Shown: one piece after another, positions 54,712 to 63,305 of the stretch | Layout of the letters: each line of letters starts with the position of its first letter | Numbering within the stretch: position 1 is the first letter of the stretch | Source: Mycobacterium rhizamassiliense | GTDB lineage: Bacteria; Actinomycetota; Actinomycetes; Mycobacteriales; Mycobacteriaceae | DNA length: 64,000 nt | Assembly (NCBI RefSeq): GCF_900157375.1 | Contig: NZ_LT721901.1 | Span: 3,086,315-3,150,314 of the forward strand | Reading direction: 5' to 3' | Program-made: the position numbers and the translations under genes | Notes under the pieces: model-generated | Seen by the model: the letters and a program-made list of their open reading frames with translations, nothing else | Databases searched by the model: none | Told to the model about the DNA's origin: nothing

Positions 54712-55776
54712 ATGCCAAGCATCCCGCAGTCATTGTTGTGGATCTCGTTAGTGGTGCTCTGGCTGTTCGTGCTGGTGCCGATGCTGATCAGCAAGCGCGA
54801 CGCGGTGCGACGGACCAGCGATGTCGCGTTGGCCAGCCGGGTGCTCAACGGCGGCGCGGGTGCGCGCTTGCTCAAGCGCAGCGGTCCCGCGTCGGGCCAC
54901 CGCAGCGATCCGGACTGGACGCCGGAGGAGGACTCGGCCGACGACGAGCTGGACGACGACACCGATCAGATCCACGCCGAGGCAGACGAAGACCGGGACA
55001 CCGAAGAACAGCCGGCGCGCCCAGTCGTGATGCGTTTTGCCGTCGCCGAGGAGACCGAGCCCGACTACCTGGACGTGGACGTCGTCGAGGATTCGGCGGC
55101 CCTGCCGGCCGGCGTCAGCGCCGTGGTGCCCGAGGCCATCGGTGAAGCCGTGGTGCCCGAGGCCATCGGTGAAGAGGCCGACGAGGCCGACGAAGACGAG
55201 GACGAAGACGAGCACGACGACGAGCTGGCCGATTTGGCCCACCTTGCCGACCGCTACGAGTACATCGAGGACTCGTCCGGTCTGGAGCCCGAGGACGAGG
55301 ACGACGCCAACACGAACGCGTTCGTCGCGGCCCGATCCCGGCGACGGCGATTCGACCCGACGCACGCCGCCGCCATCAGTGCAAAGAAATACGCCGCCCG
55401 CAGGCGCGTGCTGATGGTGATGGCCGTGATTCTTGTCGGCACCGCGACAACAGCATTCGAGATCACCCCGACCGCCTGGTGGGTGTGCGGCGGTGCCACC
55501 GCCGTCACCCTGCTCTATCTCGGCTACCTGCGCCGGCAGACCCGGATCGAGGAAAAGGTTCGCCGCCGCCGGACGCAGCGGATGGCTCGTGCGCGGCTCG
55601 GCGTGGAGAACGCGCGCGACCGCGAGTACGACGTGGTGCCGTCGCGGCTGCGGCGCCCGGGCGCGGTGGTGCTCGAGATCGACGACGAGGACCCGATGTT
55701 CGAGCACCTCGAGTACGCGATCCCGCAGCAGAACTACGGCTGGTCCAGGGAGCTGCCGCGGGCCGTCGGCCAGTAG
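54712..55776 (+). CDS. glpR: GlpR-like membrane protein (Rv0996-like)
   Basis: 354 residues; the ATG at 54712 follows AGAAGGAG. One membrane helix (~7-27) is followed by a long, very acidic cytoplasmic region (Glu/Asp-rich, ~90-200), two more helices (~233-250 and ~256-276) and a basic C-terminal part ending ELPRAVGQ. In Corynebacterium the GlpR protein at this place is the membrane receptor of Glp. A perfect 27-bp tandem duplication encodes two copies of VVPEAIGEA-type sequence (~137-154). Separated from rimJ by 189 bp with its own AT-rich promoter region. Confidence 0.82.
   Translation: MPSIPQSLLWISLVVLWLFVLVPMLISKRDAVRRTSDVALASRVLNGGAGARLLKRSGPASGHRSDPDWTPEEDSADDELDDDTDQIHAEADEDRDTEEQPARPVVMRFAVAEETEPDYLDVDVVEDSAALPAGVSAVVPEAIGEAVVPEAIGEEADEADEDEDEDEHDDELADLAHLADRYEYIEDSSGLEPEDEDDANTNAFVAARSRRRRFDPTHAAAISAKKYAARRRVLMVMAVILVGTATTAFEITPTAWWVCGGATAVTLLYLGYLRRQTRIEEKVRRRRTQRMARARLGVENARDREYDVVPSRLRRPGAVVLEIDDEDPMFEHLEYAIPQQNYGWSRELPRAVGQ
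55120..55173 (+). repeat. Perfect 27-bp tandem duplication inside glpR
   Basis: The unit GCCGTGGTGCCCGAGGCC plus nine further bases occurs twice without mismatch, adding nine residues in frame (AVVPEAIGE twice). A recent, frame-neutral duplication in the acidic linker. Confidence 0.85.
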
Positions 55777-55820
55777 CGCGTAATCGTCTGTCGCCGGAAC
55801 TGGTAGCCTGCTAGCGATCA

Positions 55821-55893
55821 GGGGCTATAGCGCAGTTGGTAGCGCGTCTCGTTCGCATCGAGAAGGTCAGGGGTTCGATTCCCCTTAGCTCCA
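55821..55893 (+). tRNA. tRNA-Ala (anticodon CGC)
   Basis: The 73-base sequence folds as a cloverleaf: acceptor GGGGCTA with TAGCTCC (one G-T pair), a D arm, an anticodon stem TCTCG/CGAGA with loop TTCGCAT giving anticodon CGC, and a T arm AGGGG/CCCCT with the TTCGATT loop. The CCA is not encoded as such; the sequence continues CAGAG. A likely -10 box TAGCCT lies at 55804-55809. The tRNA marks the end of the M. tuberculosis-like order. Confidence 0.95.
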
Positions 55894-56066
55894 CAGAGTT
55901 TGAGCAAGCGCGGTGGCGCCGGTCAGTCGGGCGCAGCGCGAATAGTCATCCAGTTACTCGGTGATCAACGCTTCGGTGCGTTGTCTTTCGTCCGCGGCGG
56001 TCTAGTGCAATGGGCGCGAACATGCTATGAACGTGAACGTAGATGTAGATTTTTGAGGAGGTCGCC

Positions 56067-57221
56067 GTGAGGCTGTCGTTCGGAACGTTCATGGCCCCGT
56101 ATCACCCGGTCCGGGAAAGTCCGCTGACCAGCTACGAGCGCGACCTGGAACTGATCGCGTGGTGTGACCGGTGGGGATTTGACGAGGCCTGGGTCGGTGA
56201 GCATCATTCGGCGGCCTGGGAGAACATCGCCGACCCCGCGATGTTTCTGGCGGCGGCGGGGCAGCGGACCCAGCGCATCAAGCTGGGCTCCGGTGTGGTC
56301 AGCCTGCCGTATCACCACCCGATGATGGTGGCCGACCGGTTCGTGCAGCTCGACTACCTCACCAACGGTCGCGCGATGCTCGGTGTGGGCCCCGGGGCGC
56401 TGATCTCCGATGCCACCATGATGGGCATCGACCCCTCGTCGCAGCGGCCGCGCATGAACGAGGCGCTGGGCGTAATCATGCGGCTGCTCAACGGTGAGGT
56501 CGTGACCCATGACAGCGACTGGTTCACCCTGAATGAGGCTCGGCTGCAAATGCTTCCGGTCAACGGCTCGATGCCGATCGCCGTCGCGTCGAGCACGTCG
56601 CCGTCGGGCATCACGGCGGCGGGCACCCACGGCGTCGGCGTCCTGTCACTGGGCGCCGGGCTGATCGGCGGCAAAAAGGATTTGGCCGCGCACTGGGCGC
56701 TGGGGGAGAAGGCCGCCGCCGAAAGCGGCAAGCAACTTCGCCGCGAGGAATGGCGGCTGGTGATTCGCGCGCACCTCGCCAACACCCGCGAGCAGGCGAT
56801 CGCCGAGGTGCGAGAAGGTCGCGAAGCCGAGCGCGTCGGCTACTTCAAGCGTGTCGCGGGGCTGAAGAACGACTACACCCTGGAGCAGGAGATCGAGGAA
56901 GACGCGGCGATCGTCGGTACGCCCGACGACATGATCGAGGCGCTGCACCGGCTGCAGAAGGCCACCGGTGGCTTCGGCGGATTCCTGGTGCTGGCCGGCG
57001 ATTGGGCCGACCGCGAGACCACGCTGCGCAGCTATGAATTGATGGGCCGCTACGTGATCCCCGAATTCCGCGGGCATCTGGAAACGCTGCGAGCCAGCTA
57101 CGACATGGTCGTGTCGAAGAAGAAGGATTACGGCGCACCGGCAATGGCGGCGATCCAAAAGGCCTACGAGGACGCGGGCCAGCAGATGCCCGAAGACCTC
57201 AACCCCACCAATTTGCGCTGA
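56067..57221 (+). CDS. LLM-class flavin-dependent oxidoreductase
   Basis: 384 residues, GTG start with GAGGAGG upstream. Luciferase-like monooxygenase fold: GFDEAWVGEHHSAAWE, TQRIKLGSGVVSLPYHHP, LTNGRAMLGVGPGALISDA. This group (limonene/alkanal monooxygenase-like) normally uses FMN. The segment VGTPDDMIEAL near the C-terminus is typical of the family. It is 173 bp after tRNA-Ala and does not belong to the M. tuberculosis order at this place. Substrate unknown. Confidence 0.85.
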   Translation: MRLSFGTFMAPYHPVRESPLTSYERDLELIAWCDRWGFDEAWVGEHHSAAWENIADPAMFLAAAGQRTQRIKLGSGVVSLPYHHPMMVADRFVQLDYLTNGRAMLGVGPGALISDATMMGIDPSSQRPRMNEALGVIMRLLNGEVVTHDSDWFTLNEARLQMLPVNGSMPIAVASSTSPSGITAAGTHGVGVLSLGAGLIGGKKDLAAHWALGEKAAAESGKQLRREEWRLVIRAHLANTREQAIAEVREGREAERVGYFKRVAGLKNDYTLEQEIEEDAAIVGTPDDMIEALHRLQKATGGFGGFLVLAGDWADRETTLRSYELMGRYVIPEFRGHLETLRASYDMVVSKKKDYGAPAMAAIQKAYEDAGQQMPEDLNPTNLR

Positions 57222-57280
57222 CGCGGGCCTGGTGCGTCACGGTCTCTAAAAGCATTCTGGGAGAGACGGTCTCGGTCTCC

Positions 57281-60200
57281 TCACCTTGCCCTAACGTTGT
57301 TGGCACACTCCACGGCCTGCACTCCCATGATGCGCCCTAGCTCGGTGTACGCCGCGAACTGGCCCTCGTTGAACCATTGGTCGGACGTGGGGTCGTGAGG
57401 AAAGATCTCGTTCGACGCCGCGTAGGTCAGCAGCCACTGGGGGCACTCCCGCGTCAGCACCGCTTTAACGAAGATCAGCAACCCGCGCCGCTCCGCATCG
57501 TCCGCCAGGCCTGAGGCCTCCGGATAGGTTATGCGGCCGACCGCAACCGTCCTCTTAGCAAGCCGGCTGTTCAGGCTGTAGAAAGCGTCGTCTTTCTCGA
57601 ACGGCTTGCCGGAGCCCGGCGTGAGGTCGCTCAACGGGTATCTGGTGAACCGGTCGAACGTAATCGTAACGCCCAGTTCGTATTCGGCTAACCGCAGGGC
57701 GTCGCCCAGTCCGCTCGCCAATGGCGGGGTGTCGCCCCCGCCGTCGACGCAGAAGATCAACCGGCTGCGACGGCGCAGTGCCTCGACCAATCCGAGGTTT
57801 TCGTAGTGGCCGCCGTCGGTGACCTGCACCAGCCGCGCGTCGCTGTAGTTAAGTCCGAAGAGCTCGCGGTAGTAGTAGCCGGCGCCGCGAACGTAGGGCA
57901 GCGATCTCGGCCAGGGCCGTGTGTTGTCCTTCGGGTCGAAGCACCCGTCCTTTTCGGCAGCCGCGAGGTTGGTGACGAACTTTGGATTGGGCAGCCAAGT
58001 ACCCAGGCGTGCGCCCGAAATGGCGAGCAGCTTTTCGAAGCCCTTCTGGTAGCGGCCCATTGCCGACGCGAACGCGGCGCCGCTGACGGCCACGGCGGTC
58101 AAGACCGTCAGATCTCGCTTAAGTCTCGGCGGCGATTGGCAAAATAGCTCGGAGGTGTTCATCCATCCCAGGTCGGGGCCGCCGATGTAATCGTGGCTCA
58201 GCACATAGGACACCGCGTTCAGTCCCGGGGCGGGCTTGTCTCTTCCGGTGATGGTCGCGGCTGCCGCAAAAACGAACTGGGGGCCACCTGCGTGGACGTA
58301 ACCGACTTCGCTGAACCACGTGTATTTGTTGCGGTGGTAGGCCTTAGCGCGTCGGTGGCCAGCCTTTCCGACGCGTAGCACGGCGAATGTCTCGCCTAAT
58401 CGGTAGCGGTAAAACGGATTCAAGCTGAGCGACGCGACATCGACCGAGCTGATCCACGCCAGTGTCACCAGCAGTAGTACCGGCAGCCACCACGAGGAGA
58501 TCGGCATCGTGCGCACGGTGTTCTCTACTCCATCGAGGGTGGCGTGCCGGAAAACGTTCGCGGCGAAGCAGCCCAGTGTGATCAGCCACGCGACCAGCAG
58601 GACCGCGAAGGTCAGCATCACCAGGATCAAGGCGACGACACCTGGGGGGAGCAGCCGCTTCAGCGACGAAAGCTTTGACGCCTCTTTCGCCAAGGCCTGG
58701 CGGTCTTTCCAGACCATCGCGGCAATCGCCGCCACGTAGTTCAGGCCAACCAACCCCGAGACTGCTACTGCGGCACCGCCTTGGTGGCCGGGGGTGTGCT
58801 CCCCCAGTTTCGAGCAAAGACGCATCAGGGCGGGCAAGCCAACGACAACCGCCAGTACCAGCAGCATGAACACCACGCTGCCTTGCGCGAGGCTCTGCAA
58901 CCAAAGTTTGAAACGCTCGCTGCATCTCCTCCATGACACAAGCTCGACAAGCATTGCCGCGCTGGTGAAGAACACGGCGCAGAAGGCGAAGACACCGACG
59001 GCCCACCACGACGCGGAATGCGCTGTCAGACACAGGAGATACTGGGGGTGCGTGCGTATGAACGCGATGTCGACTTTCGGATTCGGTACAGGGACGATCT
59101 CCGCGAAGGAGAAGAAGGGGCGCGACAGCAGGTATCCGAGCACCGAACCCAACACTGCGGGCAGTGTGAAGAGGATGGCCATCGAGGCAATTAAGTTCTT
59201 CAGGACGACGATCAACGCTAGGAGTAACTCTCCGGGCGAATCCGCGATATAGCTTGAATTCCTCCGGAAATGATCGAACTCGGGTGAGCCCTCCTCGAAA
59301 CGTTCGGACAGCAAGGGGTTCTCACGGTCCTGTGTGGCGAGCAGGCGCGCCCCGGCGGTGTAACCGCCACCGGATACGGATATCACGTAGTCCACGGCGT
59401 CAATGAGCTTGGCATCTTCCTTGCGGTCGCCGAACCGCTCTCGGATTTTTGTCGACAGGTTGATCGGTTTTGCCTTCGAAAACTCCTGCAGCACCCCCAT
59501 CGCGATGCAGGCTGAGCGCACGCCGCCGCCCGACAAGCAGATGGCTTGGACCCCGTCGCCTGCTCGGTCGTCTCTGACGTCCATAGCACCGGGCACGTTA
59601 AATGCCTTGGCCCAGCTCAATTCGTCGTCGCTTTCGGGTCCACGCGAAGCCTGTCGATCGTTGGCAGTTGCGGGCTGTGCCGGAGCGGTCGCATGCGGCA
59701 CCGGTTTCAGTACATCTTTCCACCACGTGGCGCTGGTCGGGTCCGGGCAGTCGGTTCCGATCTTTTCTGGGGCGCAGGATCTGAATCGGGCCACCAGCGC
59801 GCCGATGCCCCGCCGGAGCACCCGCCCCGGCCACGCCAGTGCGGGGACGCGGGCCCGTAGCCATCGCCATCGCGCCGCGAATGCCCGCAAGCAAATCCCT
59901 ACCGTTGCGAAGACACCGCCGGCGGCCGGCAGCAGTGCGCACCACTTGACGATCCAAGCGGTCGCAGCGGCTGTCATGGTCAACTCCGTCGGATGCCGTT
60001 GAGACAATGCACAATTGAGAAGTGCATACGTGACGACGTCCGCGAGAACGGCGATGCCAACCGCCGCCGCGACGTATTTAGCCGACTGCCGGCCAAACGC
60101 GGAAATAGCCCACAGCAAGAAGATCAGGGCGAATCCGCCCAACACCAAGCCGTAACCGAGGATGAACCAGAGGTCCGTGGATAGCCCGGCCCGAACACGA

Positions 60201-60379
60201 TCGACGACGGCTGAAATGTTGGACCTGTCGCCGAAGAGGTACCTCGCGATAACGGCCTGAGAACCCGGTGGTGGACATGCCTGCGTCGCTATTCGCGTGC
60301 CGACCACGACAACGAAAATGGTCGCCACCGTTAGTGTTAGCCGCCGAAAATTCGCTTTTGCTGACTCAGTTTTCGACAT
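57281..60379 (-). CDS. Very large patatin-like phospholipase with multiple membrane helices
   Basis: 1032 residues. Patatin features: an oxyanion loop CLSGGGVRSA (~284-293), a nucleophile region VISVSGGGYT with SxSGGG instead of the textbook GxSxG (~332-341), and the catalytic Asp in DGGHYENLGL (~855-864). Hydrophobic helices group at residues ~12-32, ~70-165 and ~385-655, so a membrane-embedded block separates the nucleophile from the Asp. The gene is visibly lower in GC than its neighbours. The closest known layout is large bacterial patatin-like membrane proteins of unknown function. A lipid acyl hydrolase is inferred. Probably acquired by transfer. Confidence 0.8.
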   Translation of the reverse strand: MSKTESAKANFRRLTLTVATIFVVVVGTRIATQACPPPGSQAVIARYLFGDRSNISAVVDRVRAGLSTDLWFILGYGLVLGGFALIFLLWAISAFGRQSAKYVAAAVGIAVLADVVTYALLNCALSQRHPTELTMTAAATAWIVKWCALLPAAGGVFATVGICLRAFAARWRWLRARVPALAWPGRVLRRGIGALVARFRSCAPEKIGTDCPDPTSATWWKDVLKPVPHATAPAQPATANDRQASRGPESDDELSWAKAFNVPGAMDVRDDRAGDGVQAICLSGGGVRSACIAMGVLQEFSKAKPINLSTKIRERFGDRKEDAKLIDAVDYVISVSGGGYTAGARLLATQDRENPLLSERFEEGSPEFDHFRRNSSYIADSPGELLLALIVVLKNLIASMAILFTLPAVLGSVLGYLLSRPFFSFAEIVPVPNPKVDIAFIRTHPQYLLCLTAHSASWWAVGVFAFCAVFFTSAAMLVELVSWRRCSERFKLWLQSLAQGSVVFMLLVLAVVVGLPALMRLCSKLGEHTPGHQGGAAVAVSGLVGLNYVAAIAAMVWKDRQALAKEASKLSSLKRLLPPGVVALILVMLTFAVLLVAWLITLGCFAANVFRHATLDGVENTVRTMPISSWWLPVLLLVTLAWISSVDVASLSLNPFYRYRLGETFAVLRVGKAGHRRAKAYHRNKYTWFSEVGYVHAGGPQFVFAAAATITGRDKPAPGLNAVSYVLSHDYIGGPDLGWMNTSELFCQSPPRLKRDLTVLTAVAVSGAAFASAMGRYQKGFEKLLAISGARLGTWLPNPKFVTNLAAAEKDGCFDPKDNTRPWPRSLPYVRGAGYYYRELFGLNYSDARLVQVTDGGHYENLGLVEALRRRSRLIFCVDGGGDTPPLASGLGDALRLAEYELGVTITFDRFTRYPLSDLTPGSGKPFEKDDAFYSLNSRLAKRTVAVGRITYPEASGLADDAERRGLLIFVKAVLTRECPQWLLTYAASNEIFPHDPTSDQWFNEGQFAAYTELGRIMGVQAVECANNVRAR

Positions 60380-60518
60380 GAGGAGCCTCTTTGATCCCAG
60401 TCGGTATTCAAGCGCATTGAAATTATGACCGCCGCCGCATGTATGGCAATAGCAATAATGCGGGCAACGTCCGAGCCTCGGCCGACAAGTTAGCCCGGCG
60501 TTGTAGTGTCATCCCTTG

Positions 60519-61487
60519 ATGACTACTCGTGAGCTCGGGCGCACCGGCATCCACGTTTCGCCCATTGGGCTGGGCTGCATGCAGTTCTCTGCGGCGGGAA
60601 TCCTGGCCGGATTCTTTTCGCCGATGCCGCAGCAGGAGGCCGACGTCATCGTCAAGACCGCGCTGGACGGCGGCATCACGCTGTTCGACACCGCCGAGCT
60701 GTACGGGCGCGGGGAGTCGGAACGGGCCCTGGCCGCCGGACTGATCCACGCGGGCGTCGCGCCCGGCGGGGCGACCGTGGCGACCAAATGGCGTCCGGTC
60801 GGGCGGACGGCCTCCAGCGTCGGCCGCACTATCGGCGACCGGATCGCCGCGCTGAACCCGTTTCCCATTGACCTGCACCAGATTCACTTCGGCTTCGGCG
60901 GTCTCTCGCCGGTGCGCAAGCAGGTCGAGGCGATGGCGCAGCTGGTGCAGGCCGGCAAGATTCGTTCGGTCGGCGTCAGCAATTTCACGGCGAAGCAGTT
61001 GTCCGCCGCCCATGCCTTGCTAGGCGAGCACGGAATCCCGTTGGCTTCCAACCAGATTCAGATCAACCTGCTGAACCGCAGCGTCGAATTCAACGGCATC
61101 CTGGAGACCGCCCAGGGCCTGGGCATCAGCCTGATCGCCTACTCGCCGCTGCGCAGCGGGATGTTGACCGGCAAGTTCCACGACAACCGCGACCTGGCCA
61201 AGGCGGTACCCCGGCTGCGCCGTACGGTGCACGGGATCACCGACAAGAACCTCGACCGCACCACGCCACTGATCGACGCCATGCGCGAGATCGCCGGCGC
61301 CCACCAGGCGACGCTCAGTCAGGTGGCGCTGGCGTGGCTGATCACCAACTACGGCGACACCGTCATCGCCATCCCGGGCGCCTCCAAACCCCATCACGCC
61401 GCCGAGGCCGCGGGAGCGATGAACGTCGCGCTCTCCGCCGACGAGACGCAACGACTCACCGAGCTGTCCAGCGCGGTCCGCAAGTAA
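60519..61487 (+). CDS. Aldo/keto reductase
   Basis: 322 residues from the ATG at 60519 (a TTG one codon earlier is possible). The AKR tetrad is present: Asp and Tyr in LFDTAELYGRGE, Lys in ATKWRP, and His in DLHQIHFG. VSNFTAKQLSAA and IPGASKP are also typical of the AKR-11/13-like oxidoreductases. NADPH-dependent reduction of a carbonyl is likely. A TAGTGT box at 60504-60509 suggests a leaderless mRNA. Confidence 0.85.
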   Translation: MTTRELGRTGIHVSPIGLGCMQFSAAGILAGFFSPMPQQEADVIVKTALDGGITLFDTAELYGRGESERALAAGLIHAGVAPGGATVATKWRPVGRTASSVGRTIGDRIAALNPFPIDLHQIHFGFGGLSPVRKQVEAMAQLVQAGKIRSVGVSNFTAKQLSAAHALLGEHGIPLASNQIQINLLNRSVEFNGILETAQGLGISLIAYSPLRSGMLTGKFHDNRDLAKAVPRLRRTVHGITDKNLDRTTPLIDAMREIAGAHQATLSQVALAWLITNYGDTVIAIPGASKPHHAAEAAGAMNVALSADETQRLTELSSAVRK

Positions 61488-61515
61488 GGCCCGCCGCGGC
61501 GGGCACAATGGCCGG

Positions 61516-62526
61516 GTGACTGCAAACGACGGGGCCGCCGCGCGCGGGCTGCGCGTCGGATCGATGGAGATCCTGGTCGTCGGCCTGGTGGCCTTCGCCC
61601 TGGCCGGGACATGGCTGCGTACCGTGGTGACCCGCAACGACACGTTGGCCACCGCCGGCACGGTGTTCTGCGGCGTGTTCGTTCAGGCGCTGCCCTTTCT
61701 CGGTCTTGGCGTGGTGGTCAGCGGGCTGATCGCGGTGTTCGTCCCGCCCGAGCGGTTGGTGCGCTGGCTGCCGCGCCGCGCCCCGGCGGCGGTGCTGGCC
61801 GCGGGCCTCGCGGGTGCCGCGCTGCCCGGCTGCGAGTGCGGCTCGGTGCCCGTGGCGCGGCGGCTGTTCGGGGACGGCGGCGCGATGGGCGCGGCCGCGC
61901 TGACGTTCATGCTGGCCGCACCCGCGATCAATCCGGTCGTGGTGGTCGCGACGGCCGTTGCGTTCCCCGGCCAGCCGAAGATGGTGATCGCCCGCGTTGG
62001 CGCGTCGCTGCTGACCGCGGTGGTGATGGGCTGGTTGTGGTCGCGGTGGGGCCGCGCCGAATGGATCACCCGCCGGCTGCCCCCGCACGAGTCGCACAGC
62101 CCGGGGAACGGGTCGAAGCTGACGGTCTTCTGCGAGGTGGCCCGTCACGACTTCCTGCAAGCCGCAGCGTATTTGGTGGTCGGCGCGGCCGCCGCCGCCG
62201 CCCTGCACGTCCTGGTGCCGCCAAAGGTCTTCGAACACGTCGGTGCGCACCTGGTCGTCGGCGTCCTCGTGATGGCGACGCTCGCCGTGGTGTTGGCGGT
62301 GTGCTCGGAGGCCGACGCGTTTGTGGCCTCCAGCCTCACCATGGTCCCGCTCGTCCCGCGGCTGGTGTTCATGGTCGTCGGCCCGGCCGTCGACGTGAAG
62401 CTGCTGGCGATGCAGTCCGGGATGTTCGGTCGGGGGTTCGCCGCCCGGTTCGCCCCGGCGACGTTCGTCGTCGCCGTCGCGGCGGCGACCGGCGTCGGTG
62501 TGCTGCTGCTGGGTGGCCCGCGGTGA
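61516..62526 (+). CDS. Permease of the UPF0718/ArsP-like family
   Basis: 336 residues, GTG start, about eight membrane helices. The cysteine motifs GCECGSVPVA (~102-111) and CSEADAFVAS are those conserved in this family of putative metal or oxyanion permeases. A polar loop (TRRLPPHESHSPGNGSK) separates two halves. Its stop overlaps the GTG of the next gene by 4 bases, so the two are translationally coupled. Substrate unknown. Confidence 0.82.
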   Translation: MTANDGAAARGLRVGSMEILVVGLVAFALAGTWLRTVVTRNDTLATAGTVFCGVFVQALPFLGLGVVVSGLIAVFVPPERLVRWLPRRAPAAVLAAGLAGAALPGCECGSVPVARRLFGDGGAMGAAALTFMLAAPAINPVVVVATAVAFPGQPKMVIARVGASLLTAVVMGWLWSRWGRAEWITRRLPPHESHSPGNGSKLTVFCEVARHDFLQAAAYLVVGAAAAAALHVLVPPKVFEHVGAHLVVGVLVMATLAVVLAVCSEADAFVASSLTMVPLVPRLVFMVVGPAVDVKLLAMQSGMFGRGFAARFAPATFVVAVAAATGVGVLLLGGPR

Positions 62527-63245
62527 GTCGCGAAACCGAGAACACGCTGCTGCTGCTGACCGGGCTGAGCGTCGGGCTGATCTCGATCACCGGCGCGTTC
62601 ACCCGCTACGTCAAGCCGTCACTGCTGCCGTGGCTGGCGCTGACGGCCGTGCTGCTGATCGGCCTCGCGCTGGCGTCGATCGTCGCCGACATCCGCCGCG
62701 GCGGGCCGCGACGAAAAGACGAACACCACGACGACGGGCACGGCCACCGCGGCGGCGTCGTGTGGTTGCTGGTGGTGCCCATCGTCGTGCTGATCTTCGT
62801 CACGCCGCCGGCGCTGCGGCCCCAGGCCGCCACCGGCTCGGTGAGTAATGTGTCCAATGACGCTCTGCGCGAGGCATTTCCACCGATCCCCGCAGGCCGG
62901 GCGCCGGAGTTGTCGCTGCCCGAGGTGCTGATGCGCGCGGCCAACGACAGCGCCGGATCGCTGAACAACCGGCTGATCACCGTCACCGGCTTCGTCCTCA
63001 ACGAGGCCGACGGCATCGATCTCGGGCGCATCGTCATCATCTGCTGCGCGGCCGACGCCCAGCTGGCCCGCATCCACCTGCGCGATAACGCCGGCCACGG
63101 CGCCTTCAAGTTCACCGACAACACCTGGCTGCGGGTGGAGGGCATCGTGATTCCCGCCGAGCCGCGCCCCCACACGCCGCCGATACCGACGCTGCGGGCC
63201 GTCACCGTCACGCCCGTTCCCGCCCCGGCGAACCAGTACGCCTGA
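62523..63245 (+). CDS. TIGR03943 (YcgQ-like) membrane protein
   Basis: 240 residues, GTG at 62523. Two membrane helices lie at the N-terminus (~10-29, ~37-57) and one near 77-97. A His-rich stretch (KDEHHDDGHGHRGG, ~66-79) sits between. The soluble C-terminus contains a RLITVTGFVLNEADG stretch and IVIICCAADAQLARIHL with the conserved CCAAD motif, seen in YcgQ-type proteins next to YcgR permeases. Coupled to the permease by a 4-base overlap. A metal-related role is inferred from the His/Cys content. Confidence 0.82.
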   Translation: MSRETENTLLLLTGLSVGLISITGAFTRYVKPSLLPWLALTAVLLIGLALASIVADIRRGGPRRKDEHHDDGHGHRGGVVWLLVVPIVVLIFVTPPALRPQAATGSVSNVSNDALREAFPPIPAGRAPELSLPEVLMRAANDSAGSLNNRLITVTGFVLNEADGIDLGRIVIICCAADAQLARIHLRDNAGHGAFKFTDNTWLRVEGIVIPAEPRPHTPPIPTLRAVTVTPVPAPANQYA

Positions 63246-63305
63246 CCGCGGCAGTGGGCGTAAAAGCCGCCAAAACTGCTGGTGAGCCTGTTAGTGTTGG
63301 CGCTC

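Noticed and set aside
57250..57280. Palindrome GAGACGGTCTC between convergent genes
   Set aside because: Stem is only 5 bp and no T-run follows; not enough to call a terminator.
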